Source of the DNA: JAJDIA01 sp031555145 | GTDB lineage: Bacteria > Bacteroidota > Bacteroidia > Bacteroidales > Tannerellaceae | NCBI GenBank assembly: GCA_031555145.1 | Contig: JAVBUR010000081.1 | Span: 1-30,523 of the forward strand | Direction of reading: 5' to 3' | Length of the DNA stretch: 30,523 nucleotides | Shown: positions 22,488 through 30,350 of the stretch, piece after piece | Position numbering within the stretch: position 1 is the first letter of the stretch | Layout of the letters: each line of letters starts with the position of its first letter | Notes under the pieces: generated by a model | Told to the model about the DNA's origin: nothing | What the model saw: only the letters and a program-made list of their open reading frames with translations | Databases searched by the model: none | Program-made: the position numbers and the translations under genes

Positions 22488-22545
22488 AAAAATGTGAAAA
22501 AATGTTCTTTTCGTCGGCAAAAGAGGGCGCTTATCCCTGTTTTGG

Positions 22546-22588
22546 ATTAAAAAAACAGCCCCGGCTGAAACTAAAAGATAACCGGGGC
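22546..22588 (-). terminator. terminator after hutH
   Basis: GCCCCGG (22558-22564) and CCGGGGC (22582-22588) form a GC-rich 7-base stem around a 17-base loop. On the minus strand the stem is followed by TGTTTTTTT. It ends the hut operon 48 bases beyond the hutH stop. Confidence 0.87.
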
Positions 22589-22635
22589 GGATAAATAGGA
22601 GTACATTTTCAGGTGATTTTACACAGAGAATACCG

Positions 22636-24135
22636 TTAGATGTCGAAGTCGGTACGGCGGATGAAGGCGACGGTACGGTGGATTTCGGTGTACATCACGA
22701 TGTCGTCTTCGATAAAGGGGACTTCCTTACGGTAGTCTTTCAGGAACTTTTCCAGGATGGGGGACGATTTAGCCGGGCGCCGGAAGTCAATTCCTTGCGC
22801 GGCATTCATCAACTCGATGGCCAGGATATGGTCGAGGTTGTCCATGATCTTGAACAGTTTGATGGCGGCATTGGCTCCCATGCTGACATGGTCTTCCTGT
22901 CCGTTGCTCGAGACGATAGAGTCGCTGCTGGCTGCGTAGCAGTACATCTTGTTCTGGCTCACCATGCTGGCGGCGGCATATTGCGGGATCATAAAACCGG
23001 AGTTTAATCCCGGGTTGGCGACCAGGAATTCAGGCAGCCCACGTAAGCCCATGATCAATTGGGCGACACGACGTTCGGATATATTGCCCAGTTCAGCCAG
23101 TGCGATGGCCAGGAAGTCATACGAGATGGCCAGGGGTTGTCCGTGGAAGTTGCCACCTGAGATGATCTTGTCCTCATCCGGGAAGAGGGTCGGGTTATCG
23201 GTGACTGAGTTGATTTCCGTCAGCAGGACGCCGGATACATAGCGGATCGCATCTTTGGTGGCTCCGTGAACCTGTGGAATACAACGGAACGAATACGGAT
23301 CCTGTACATGGTCCTTCTTTCGGTTGATCAATTCGCTGCCAGCCAGTAACTTGCGGAAGGCTTCGCCGGTCTCGATCTGCCCCTTGTGTGGGCGGATCTG
23401 GTGGATGCAGTCTTCAAAGGGATCCTGCAAGCCATCGAAGGCTTCGAGGGAGAGGGCCGCGATGAGGTCTGCCTTCTTGGCCAGTTTGAAGGCGCGCATA
23501 AGGGCAAAGACACCGTTGGCGCTCATGAATTGGGTGCCGTTCAGCAGTGCCAGTCCTTCCTTGCTTTTCAGCTTGACTGGTTTCCAGGCGAACTCGTCGA
23601 GGACGGCGATGGCTTCGCGTTTCTTTCCTTTATAATAGACATCGCCAACACCAATCAACGGGAGGAAGAGATTAGCCAACGGGGCCAGATCACCGGAGGC
23701 TCCGAGGGAACCACGGTCGTACACAATGGGTAGTACGTCGTTGTTGAAGAAATCGAGTATCCGTTGGACGGTAATCACCTGTACGCCGCTATGTCCCAGT
23801 GACAGGGCATGTGCTTTGAGCAGCATCATCAAGCGGACGATGACAGGGCTGACCTCATCTCCTACACTACAGGCATGGCTCTTGACCAGGTTTTCCTGTA
23901 GAGTACTTAACTCGTCGGGCGAGATAATCTTATTGCAGAGCGAACCGAAGCCGGTGGTGATACCGTAGAGGGCGCCGCTGTGTTCTTCGATTTTTTGATC
24001 GAGGAAGTTGCGGCAGTGCTGGATGCGGTCTTTGACTTCGGCGGTCAACTCGAGCTTCATATTACCGCTTAGGATGCGTTCGATGCTCTCAAAGGTCAAA
24101 GGCTCCGATCCTACATAATATATATTGTGTCCCAT
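22636..24135 (-). CDS. hutH: histidine ammonia-lyase
   Basis: HutH removes ammonia from L-histidine to give urocanate, the first step of histidine breakdown. The 499-residue protein has the family length and the self-processing Ala146-Ser147-Gly148 triad in GSLGASGDLAPLANL, which forms the MIO electrophile. Other conserved parts are YGITTGFG near 57-64, GTQFMSANGVFALM, DNPTLFPDEDKIISGGNFHGQP, and SSNGQEDHVSMGANA. Despite acting first, it is the last gene in the operon, 21 bases after fchA. A tyrosine or phenylalanine lyase is ruled out by the hut context and by the HutH-like active-site segments. Confidence 0.97.
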   Translation of the reverse strand: MGHNIYYVGSEPLTFESIERILSGNMKLELTAEVKDRIQHCRNFLDQKIEEHSGALYGITTGFGSLCNKIISPDELSTLQENLVKSHACSVGDEVSPVIVRLMMLLKAHALSLGHSGVQVITVQRILDFFNNDVLPIVYDRGSLGASGDLAPLANLFLPLIGVGDVYYKGKKREAIAVLDEFAWKPVKLKSKEGLALLNGTQFMSANGVFALMRAFKLAKKADLIAALSLEAFDGLQDPFEDCIHQIRPHKGQIETGEAFRKLLAGSELINRKKDHVQDPYSFRCIPQVHGATKDAIRYVSGVLLTEINSVTDNPTLFPDEDKIISGGNFHGQPLAISYDFLAIALAELGNISERRVAQLIMGLRGLPEFLVANPGLNSGFMIPQYAAASMVSQNKMYCYAASSDSIVSSNGQEDHVSMGANAAIKLFKIMDNLDHILAIELMNAAQGIDFRRPAKSSPILEKFLKDYRKEVPFIEDDIVMYTEIHRTVAFIRRTDFDI

Positions 24136-24156
24136 ACGTGTGATGTATTGATCTAT

Positions 24157-24780
24157 TTAAAGTATTGTTTTGACCCAATCCAACAGCTTGGACTCAATGC
24201 GAATAGCTTCGGATTCGATGTGGGTAGCTTTTTCTTTCATCCGGGTAACAAATGCCTGATCATCGATCGAGGATAAGTTGATACGGACGTTCAGCAGTGC
24301 ACCGAGTACACAGGTACGGGCTGCCATCATGGCTACACAGGCATCGGTTACGGCATTCTGATTGCCTTTATGGGCAATATAGATTATACTCTCCATAACA
24401 GCTTCCATTTCTTCCGCCACACGCATGGGGACACGAGCCGCTTGTTTCATGGATTCCTGTATTTCGAAGGTACGGGCGGCTATTTGCTCTTCTGTTTCTT
24501 TGGGGAGTTTATAGGCGGCAAATACGCGTTCGTAGGCTTTGCTGTCGTCGTCGATAAAGGCGGTAAAGCGTTCGCGGATGGCGGCGGCTTCTACGGCGAT
24601 GGTTTTCATCTGGCCTTCGAACTCGGCATACTTTTTCTTACCAATGGTGAGATTGGCTACCATTTCGGCCAGTGAGGCGGCCAAGGCTCCGTTGAGGGCA
24701 GCGATGCTGCCTCCTCCCGGTACGGGGGTATTAGCCGCGGTTTCGGCTAAGAAGTCTTTAATTGTAAGATCTGCGTACAT
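24157..24780 (-). CDS. fchA: formimidoyl/methenyl-tetrahydrofolate cyclodeaminase family protein
   Basis: The 207-residue all-helical protein matches the cyclodeaminase half of mammalian FTCD: it opens with DFLAETAANTPVPGGGSIAALNGALAASLAEMVANLT in pieces, with the Gly-rich PVPGGGS loop near residue 20 typical of the family. It should convert 5-formimino-tetrahydrofolate from FtcD into 5,10-methenyl-tetrahydrofolate with release of ammonia. Here cyclodeaminase and formiminotransferase are separate genes, with hutI between them. A methenyl-THF cyclohydrolase activity is the other possibility within this family. Confidence 0.9.
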   Translation of the reverse strand: MYADLTIKDFLAETAANTPVPGGGSIAALNGALAASLAEMVANLTIGKKKYAEFEGQMKTIAVEAAAIRERFTAFIDDDSKAYERVFAAYKLPKETEEQIAARTFEIQESMKQAARVPMRVAEEMEAVMESIIYIAHKGNQNAVTDACVAMMAARTCVLGALLNVRINLSSIDDQAFVTRMKEKATHIESEAIRIESKLLDWVKTIL

Positions 24781-24825
24781 AGCTTTTTCGTTTTTTATTT
24801 GTGATGGTTTATGTTTTACGGTTGT

Positions 24826-26073
24826 TCATATAGTATAAATAACTCCTTTCTTGATCACCTTCTCCACAATATTCATCCCGATATGATAGGGGAGGAAACG
24901 GTAGGAGGGATATTGCAATACAACCATATCGGCTTGTTTTCCCACGTCGATACTGCCGATTTCACCGGCTCGCCCGAGGGCGGCAGCGCCATTGATGGTA
25001 AGGGCAGTGACCGCTTCTTCGGGCGAAAGCTGCATCTGGATACAAGCCAGAGCAAACAATAACGGAATAGATCCTGAGAAGCAACTACCCGGGTTGAGGT
25101 CAGAGGCAAGGGCGACGGCGCAGCCGGCGTCTATCATCTCCCGTCCGCGGGCATAAGGTTCTTTCAGCGAGAAGGCTGTCAACGGCAGGAGTGTGGCTAC
25201 GACGCCTTGTGCGGCCATCTGGCGGATGCCTTCATCGGATGCCTGCAACAGGTGATCGGCGCTGATGGCTTGTAGGCGGGCGGCCAGTTCGGTACCGCCC
25301 AAAGGGACGATCTCGTCGGCATGGAGCTTCAGGGCAAGTCCGTGTTCGCGGGCAGCCAGCAGGAAGCGCTCACTTTGCTCAAGGGAGAAGACACCCTTCT
25401 CACAGAAGATATCGCAGAAGTCTACGCCGTCTTCCGGACGGATGGAGGGGAGTCCCTTGGCGATCAGGAGGTCGATGTATTCGTCTGTCCGTCCGCGGTA
25501 TTCCGGCGGAACGGCGTGGGCAGCCAGGTAGGTAGAGACGATGTCCATAGGGTGTTCGTCGCGCAGTTCGGCCATTACCTGTAGCTGGCGGGCTTCGGTA
25601 GGAATATCCAGTCCGTAGCCGCTTTTGCCTTCTACAGTAGTGACACCCATTTGAAAGAGTTCATCCAGGCGATGGCGGGCACTCTCCTTCAACGCTGCAG
25701 CCGTACTGGTGCGTGTGGCTTGCATGGTATTGACGATGCCTCCTCCGCGTTCCATGATCGACATATAGCTGTCGCCCCGCAGCCGCCAGGAGAATTCTTC
25801 TTCCCGGTAGCCTCCAAAGACAAAATGGGTATGGCTGTCGACAAAACCAGGCAAGATAGCCTTTCCGCCGACATCCAACTCTCCATACGAGCCGGAGAGT
25901 ATAGGAAGCACTTCCGCTTCCTTTCCCACATGGGTGATGATACCGTCGGTCACGGCCACGGCTGCATCGGTAATAATGCCCAGATCGGACATCGCCTTTC
26001 CTTTCTTCGCCGCAAATCCTGAGCAGGTCACCAATTGTCCGATATTGCGTAGGAGTAATCGCTGTTCGTCCAT
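24826..26073 (-). CDS. hutI: imidazolonepropionase
   Basis: HutI opens the ring of imidazolone-5-propionate to give N-formimino-L-glutamate, the third step. The 415-residue amidohydrolase has the metal-binding DSHTHFVFGG (His81, His83), KSGYGL, LKLHADEIVPLGGTELAA with a further His, and ALASDLNPGSCFSGSIPL with the catalytic Asp. Length and motifs agree with the family. It begins 7 bases after the ftcD stop, so the two are tightly coupled, and fchA follows after 45 bases. Confidence 0.96.
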   Translation of the reverse strand: MDEQRLLLRNIGQLVTCSGFAAKKGKAMSDLGIITDAAVAVTDGIITHVGKEAEVLPILSGSYGELDVGGKAILPGFVDSHTHFVFGGYREEEFSWRLRGDSYMSIMERGGGIVNTMQATRTSTAAALKESARHRLDELFQMGVTTVEGKSGYGLDIPTEARQLQVMAELRDEHPMDIVSTYLAAHAVPPEYRGRTDEYIDLLIAKGLPSIRPEDGVDFCDIFCEKGVFSLEQSERFLLAAREHGLALKLHADEIVPLGGTELAARLQAISADHLLQASDEGIRQMAAQGVVATLLPLTAFSLKEPYARGREMIDAGCAVALASDLNPGSCFSGSIPLLFALACIQMQLSPEEAVTALTINGAAALGRAGEIGSIDVGKQADMVVLQYPSYRFLPYHIGMNIVEKVIKKGVIYTI

Positions 26074-26080
26074 ACACTAT

Positions 26081-26986
26081 TTATTCCATTAGTTTGGCTT
26101 CGAGCACTTGGTTCATGGAGAAGTCTTCCAACCCGAGGTAGTAGGAGGCGCAATCGATCAGGGCTTCCATGGGGACGAGCCCGATCACTTCACTGCCTAC
26201 GACCGGCACGCCATAGCGGCGGGCTTCAATGCGCACCAGTTCGAAGGCACGGTAGAGGGCGGTTTTTGTGTAATCAGTCATATTGATGGATACCTGGACG
26301 ATGCCGCGTCCGTTGAGCTCGACACCCATCGCTTTGCAGTAGCGCAGGCCGCCACCGAGGAAGCGGATTTTTTTGGCAATGGCATCAGCGACTTCCAGTT
26401 TGTCAGTTCCTAAGTTGACATTGTAGGCGACGAGGATCATCCGGGCACCAATGGCTACACCTCCGGCAGAAGGATGGGGAGCGGCGGAACCGAAGTCGGG
26501 TTGCCATTCGGGTGTCTTCATCTTGTCGGCCAATCCTTCAAACTCGCCTTTGCGTACGTTAGCCAGGTTTTCGCGGTGGGGAGCGGAGGCCGAACGTTCA
26601 TAGAGGAAGACGGGGAGGGCGTAGCGTTCACCTACTGCGCGGCCTACTTCTTTCGACAGGGCGATGGCTTCATCCATGGTACATCCTTTGATGGGGATGA
26701 ACGGCACTACGTCGACGGCGCCCATACGAGGATGTTGTCCGCTGTGCTGGCGCAGGTCGATCAGCTCGACGGCACGGCCGATGGCGTCGATAACGGCCGC
26801 CTTCAGGGCTTCCGGTTCGCCCACGACGGTGACCACAGAACGGTTATGGTCGGCGTCGCTGCTGTAGTCCAATAATTTCACACCTGCTTTTGCCCGGAAG
26901 GCATCCACGATCTTTTCTATTTTCTCCAGGTCGCGTCCCTCGCTGAAGTTGGGGACACATTCCATCAGTTTACTCCAATTACTCAT
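26081..26986 (-). CDS. ftcD: glutamate formimidoyltransferase
   Basis: This 301-residue enzyme transfers the formimino group of N-formimino-glutamate to tetrahydrofolate, leaving glutamate. It matches the formiminotransferase half of mammalian FTCD: MECVPNFSEGRDLEKIEKIV, DYSSDADHNRSVVTVVGEP (His in the DHNR motif), LIDLRQHSGQHPRMGAVDVVPFIP, and VQVSINMTDYTKTALYRAFE. The cyclodeaminase domain is absent and is supplied by fchA. The ATG at 26986 was chosen; it overlaps the hutU stop by 8 bases. A TTG six codons earlier is less likely. No hutG-type formimidoylglutamase is present, so this folate route is the exit of the pathway. Confidence 0.95.
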   Translation of the reverse strand: MSNWSKLMECVPNFSEGRDLEKIEKIVDAFRAKAGVKLLDYSSDADHNRSVVTVVGEPEALKAAVIDAIGRAVELIDLRQHSGQHPRMGAVDVVPFIPIKGCTMDEAIALSKEVGRAVGERYALPVFLYERSASAPHRENLANVRKGEFEGLADKMKTPEWQPDFGSAAPHPSAGGVAIGARMILVAYNVNLGTDKLEVADAIAKKIRFLGGGLRYCKAMGVELNGRGIVQVSINMTDYTKTALYRAFELVRIEARRYGVPVVGSEVIGLVPMEALIDCASYYLGLEDFSMNQVLEAKLME

Positions 26987-28967
26987 TTGGTATATATTTA
27001 TCAATCAGTTCTTCATCTGTCAGATAGGGGAGGGTGATGTGGTAACCGCCGGCATGGTGCTCATTGAAGCGTTCGGTTGTTTCCATCGCATGTGGGTTTC
27101 GTGCCCACGAGCGGCGGGCAACGCCACCCATCACATCCCAAAGCATGGCCGAACGTAGAATCTCGTCAGCCTGTTCGCTACCGTCGAGCAGCATACCGAA
27201 GCCACCGTTCACCGACTTGCCGATACCGACGCCGCCACCGTTATGAAGGGCGACAAGGCTCATGCCGCGGGCGGCATTCCCGGCAAAGCACTGGACGGCC
27301 ATATCGGCCATGATGTTACTTCCGTCGTATATATTTGCCGTCTCGCGGAAGGGAGAGTCCGTACCGCTTACGTCGTGGTGGTCGCGTCCGAGCATGATGG
27401 GGCCTACTTCGCCGTCGCGTACCATCCGGTTGAAGCGGAGGGCGATCTTGAGTCGTCCTTCAGCGTCCTGGTAGAGGATGCGTGCCTGGGTACCGACAAC
27501 GAGTTGGTTTTTTTCGGCATCGCGTATCCAGTTATAGTTGTCGCGGTCTTGCCCGCGGCGGTTGGGGTCGATACAGTCCATGGCGGCCTGGTCGGTTCGG
27601 ACCAGGTCTTCGGAGTGTCCGCTGAGGCATACCCAGCGGAAGGGGCCGTAGCCGTAGTCGAAGAGTTCGGGTCCCATGATATCTTCCACATAGGAGGGCC
27701 AGATAAAACCGTCTTTTTCGTCGATACCATTCCGGGAGATGGCTTTCACACCAGCGTCGTAGATCGCTTTCATAAAGGAGTTGCCATAGTCGAAGAAGTA
27801 GACGCCCTGCGCGGTGAGTTTGCGGATCACTTCGTAGTGACGTTTCAGCGAGTTATCGACAGCGCGGCAGAAGGCTTGCCGGTCTTCGGTCAACAGGCGG
27901 GTACGTTCTTCAAACGAATAGCCGACGGGACAATAACCACCTTCGTAGGCGGCATGACAGGAGGTCTGGTCGCTCAATATGTCGATCTTGATACGCAGGG
28001 CTTCAGCGTATTCAAGCAGATCGACGATATTACCGTGGTAGGCAATGGAGATAGGCTCTTTTTTCTCCATGGCTTCCTGTGCCAGGCTAAAGGCTTCGTC
28101 GATGCGGTCGGTGACCTGTTCGACCCAGCCTTGCTTGCGGCGGGTTTCGATACGTGAGGCATCGACTTCGGCCACGATACAGGCGGCACCGGCGATGACG
28201 GCTGCTTTGGGTTGTGCACCGCTCATGCCTCCCAGGCCGGAAGAGACAAAGAGAAAGCCTCGCAGGTCTTGATCGGGCGGGATGCCGAGTTTCTTTCGTC
28301 CGGCGTTGAGCAGGGTGTTGAAGGTGCCGTGTACAATGCCTTGGGGGCCGATATACATCCAGCCGCCGGCGGTCATTTGGCCGTAGTTGGCTACGCCCAT
28401 CTGGGCGGCGATGTGCCAGTCGTGTTGGTTGTCGAACATGCCGACCATCATCGAATTGGTAATGATTACCCGGGGAGCGTCGGGCTTGGAATGGAAGAGG
28501 CCGAGCGGATGCCCGGATTCGATCACCAATGTCTGGCAGTCAGTCAACTCTTCCAGGTATTGCATGATGAGGCGGTATTGCATCCAGTTCTGGCATACCT
28601 GGCCGGTTTCCCCATACGTGACAAGTTCGTAGGGATACAGGGCGATATCAAAACAGAGGTTGTTGTCGATCATGACCTGGAAGGCTTTTCCGGCCAGACA
28701 GTTACCTTTGTAGGCATCGATCGGGCGGGCCTTGAGGTCACCGGCCGGCCGGTAGCGATAGCCATAGATGCGGCCACGGGTCTGTAGTTCTTCCAGGAAC
28801 TCGGGAGCTAATGGGGACTGTAAATCCGATGGGATATAGCGAAGCGCATTCTTCAGGGCCGTTCTTGTCTGGGCAGCGGTCAGGGTGTAACCTCTGTCGG
28901 GCGCCCGACGGATACCTGTGGTAAAATCCGGATAATCGGGGAGTTGATTGTTTAGACCTATCTTCAT
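26979..28967 (-). CDS. hutU: urocanate hydratase
   Basis: HutU adds water to urocanate to give imidazolone-propionate, using tightly bound NAD+ as an electrophile. The 662-residue protein carries the NAD-binding VSSGLGGMSGAQPKAA, then DQTSCHAAYEGGYCPVGYSFEER with the family's catalytic-region cysteine, and GRDHHDVSGTDSPFRETANI plus NGGGVGIGKSVNGGFG near the end. It is about 100 residues longer than the Pseudomonas enzyme, in line with the long-form urocanases I recall from Bacteroidetes. It is first in the hut operon; a perfect palindrome lies 20 bases before its start codon. Confidence 0.96.
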   Translation of the reverse strand: MKIGLNNQLPDYPDFTTGIRRAPDRGYTLTAAQTRTALKNALRYIPSDLQSPLAPEFLEELQTRGRIYGYRYRPAGDLKARPIDAYKGNCLAGKAFQVMIDNNLCFDIALYPYELVTYGETGQVCQNWMQYRLIMQYLEELTDCQTLVIESGHPLGLFHSKPDAPRVIITNSMMVGMFDNQHDWHIAAQMGVANYGQMTAGGWMYIGPQGIVHGTFNTLLNAGRKKLGIPPDQDLRGFLFVSSGLGGMSGAQPKAAVIAGAACIVAEVDASRIETRRKQGWVEQVTDRIDEAFSLAQEAMEKKEPISIAYHGNIVDLLEYAEALRIKIDILSDQTSCHAAYEGGYCPVGYSFEERTRLLTEDRQAFCRAVDNSLKRHYEVIRKLTAQGVYFFDYGNSFMKAIYDAGVKAISRNGIDEKDGFIWPSYVEDIMGPELFDYGYGPFRWVCLSGHSEDLVRTDQAAMDCIDPNRRGQDRDNYNWIRDAEKNQLVVGTQARILYQDAEGRLKIALRFNRMVRDGEVGPIMLGRDHHDVSGTDSPFRETANIYDGSNIMADMAVQCFAGNAARGMSLVALHNGGGVGIGKSVNGGFGMLLDGSEQADEILRSAMLWDVMGGVARRSWARNPHAMETTERFNEHHAGGYHITLPYLTDEELIDKYIPNE

Positions 28968-28986
28968 ACTGTGGTATCTTATCGTG

Positions 28987-29003
28987 ACTTACAATGTGTA
29001 AGT
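28987..29003. promoter_or_regulatory. 17-base palindrome in the hut operon leader
   Basis: ACTTACA (28987-28993), spacer ATG, and TGTAAGT (28997-29003) form a perfect inverted repeat 20 bases upstream of the hutU start. It could be an operator for a hut regulator or an RNA hairpin in the leader. A near-consensus -7 element (TATCCTTTG on the minus strand, one base too long) lies further upstream at 29052-29060. Confidence 0.45.
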
Positions 29004-29176
29004 AAGTATTCCTGTAAACGGGTCACAATATAGGCGTTTTTAGCGTTTTGGCAAAGGATATGGGGCATGTTTAGAAGCATAATGGTACTAATCAGTCGTT
29101 ATAAGATTGAATGGCTGTACTGTCCGGCATACATCATAAAAATAGTATGGAATAATCGTAATTATCAAATAATACA

Positions 29177-29184
29177 TATATTTG
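29177..29184 (+). promoter_or_regulatory. -7 promoter box of the beta-propeller gene
   Basis: TATATTTG matches TAnnTTTG 26 bases before the ATG at 29211. No TTTG is seen at the -33 position. The divergent hut operon shares this 243-base intergenic region. Confidence 0.5.
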
Positions 29185-29210
29185 CGGAATAATCATAATA
29201 TACGTAAGTC

Positions 29211-30350
29211 ATGCGCACCTCTTTTTACTTTCACTTGAACGTTGGCCTCTCCGGCTGGCGTCAATTTCGGTTTTTATCTATCTTCATGTTATTGATATCG
29301 GTAGCCGTCTGCCTGATGCTGTTCGCTTCCTGCCAAAAGGAAAAGGAGTCTGCTTTAGTGGAGTTGAAACTGGTCAACAAACTGTCGCATGTCCAGACGA
29401 TTTCAACAGATGTTTTCAGTACGGAGATGATGGTAGTTCCCTTGGAAACGCGGGATGATGTGCTGATCAAGTATATCTCCAAGGTGATCCTGGCGGACGA
29501 CCTGTTGGTGATTGTAAGCAATAACCGGTGCATGCTTTTCCAACCGGATGGAACCTATATCCGGACAGTAGGGACGGCTGGGCAGGGGCCGGAGGAATAT
29601 CTTTATATCGGAAATGTCTATTTGTCGGGAGACGAACTGACGGTGTTCGATGCGGATGCCAATCGGGTGGTGGTATACAAGACGACCGGCGAATTTGTCC
29701 GGACCTTCCGCTTGCCGAATGATGTGGCGGATATATTGCCGGGCGATAACTGTGTGATCGGCCATGTGCCTAACCGGAGCGGACAGGAAGTGAACCGGTT
29801 GAAACGGATGGATCTGACGGGAGCTGTGTTGGATTCGCTGCCGACCGGACGGCAGTATGAGAGTGCCGGTGTCACGATGGTCTTCTATCCCGAGGCCAGT
29901 TTGTATGCGTTTGAAGGAGAAGGTGTTTTGACGGAGATCTGCCATGATACGATTTACACGATTACGCCCGATTTCAAGCTGCAACCTCGTTATCGCATTG
30001 ACCTGGGGGATTATGCGGCGACGGCGGAGGCTCGCTATGCGTTGACTAATCCGCGGGAGAGCCCGTTTGCAGGGAAGCGGACGATTACGAATCTGTATGA
30101 AAGTCAGCGGTACCTCTTCTTCTATGGCTGGGGCGACGGCGATCAAGTCTATATCTATGATAAGAAAGAGGAGGCATTGACTTGTAATGCGATCCGCTAC
30201 AGTGTAGAGATGAAGAAGCGGTTTGATAAGGAGTTCTTTGTCCCCCGGCATATTTCAGAGGATCATTCTACCTTGATCACCAGCGAACAATCCGCCGATA
30301 TCGAGGACGACAGTAACCCAGTGCTGGTGTTGCTGAAGTTGAAGAGGTAA
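29211..30350 (+). CDS. six-bladed beta-propeller lipoprotein
   Basis: The 379-residue protein has a long N-terminal signal ending in a lipobox (CLMLFASC, lipidated Cys near 42), so it should be an envelope lipoprotein. The rest resembles the 6-bladed beta-propeller family common in Bacteroidales: VVPLETRDDVLIKYISKV, LLVIVSNNRCMLFQPDGTYIRTVG, GQGPEEYLYIGNVYLSGDELTVFDADANRVVVY and TTGEFVRTFRLP show blade-like repeats with the recurrent G-x-G-P-E-E-Y segment. Ligand and function are not known. A start at an internal Met near residue 26 is possible, but the promoter spacing favours 29211. It stands alone, with no relatives beside it. Confidence 0.82.
   Translation: MRTSFYFHLNVGLSGWRQFRFLSIFMLLISVAVCLMLFASCQKEKESALVELKLVNKLSHVQTISTDVFSTEMMVVPLETRDDVLIKYISKVILADDLLVIVSNNRCMLFQPDGTYIRTVGTAGQGPEEYLYIGNVYLSGDELTVFDADANRVVVYKTTGEFVRTFRLPNDVADILPGDNCVIGHVPNRSGQEVNRLKRMDLTGAVLDSLPTGRQYESAGVTMVFYPEASLYAFEGEGVLTEICHDTIYTITPDFKLQPRYRIDLGDYAATAEARYALTNPRESPFAGKRTITNLYESQRYLFFYGWGDGDQVYIYDKKEEALTCNAIRYSVEMKKRFDKEFFVPRHISEDHSTLITSEQSADIEDDSNPVLVLLKLKR

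Noticed and set aside
27243..28157. 304-codon open frame on the plus strand inside hutU
   Set aside because: It is antisense to strongly conserved urocanase sequence and its translation (Val, Gly, His and Asp rich) mirrors hutU codon bias; no family resemblance.
29403..30251. 282-codon open frame on the minus strand inside the beta-propeller gene
   Set aside because: Antisense to a protein with signal peptide, lipobox and recognisable blades; no domain visible in the shadow.
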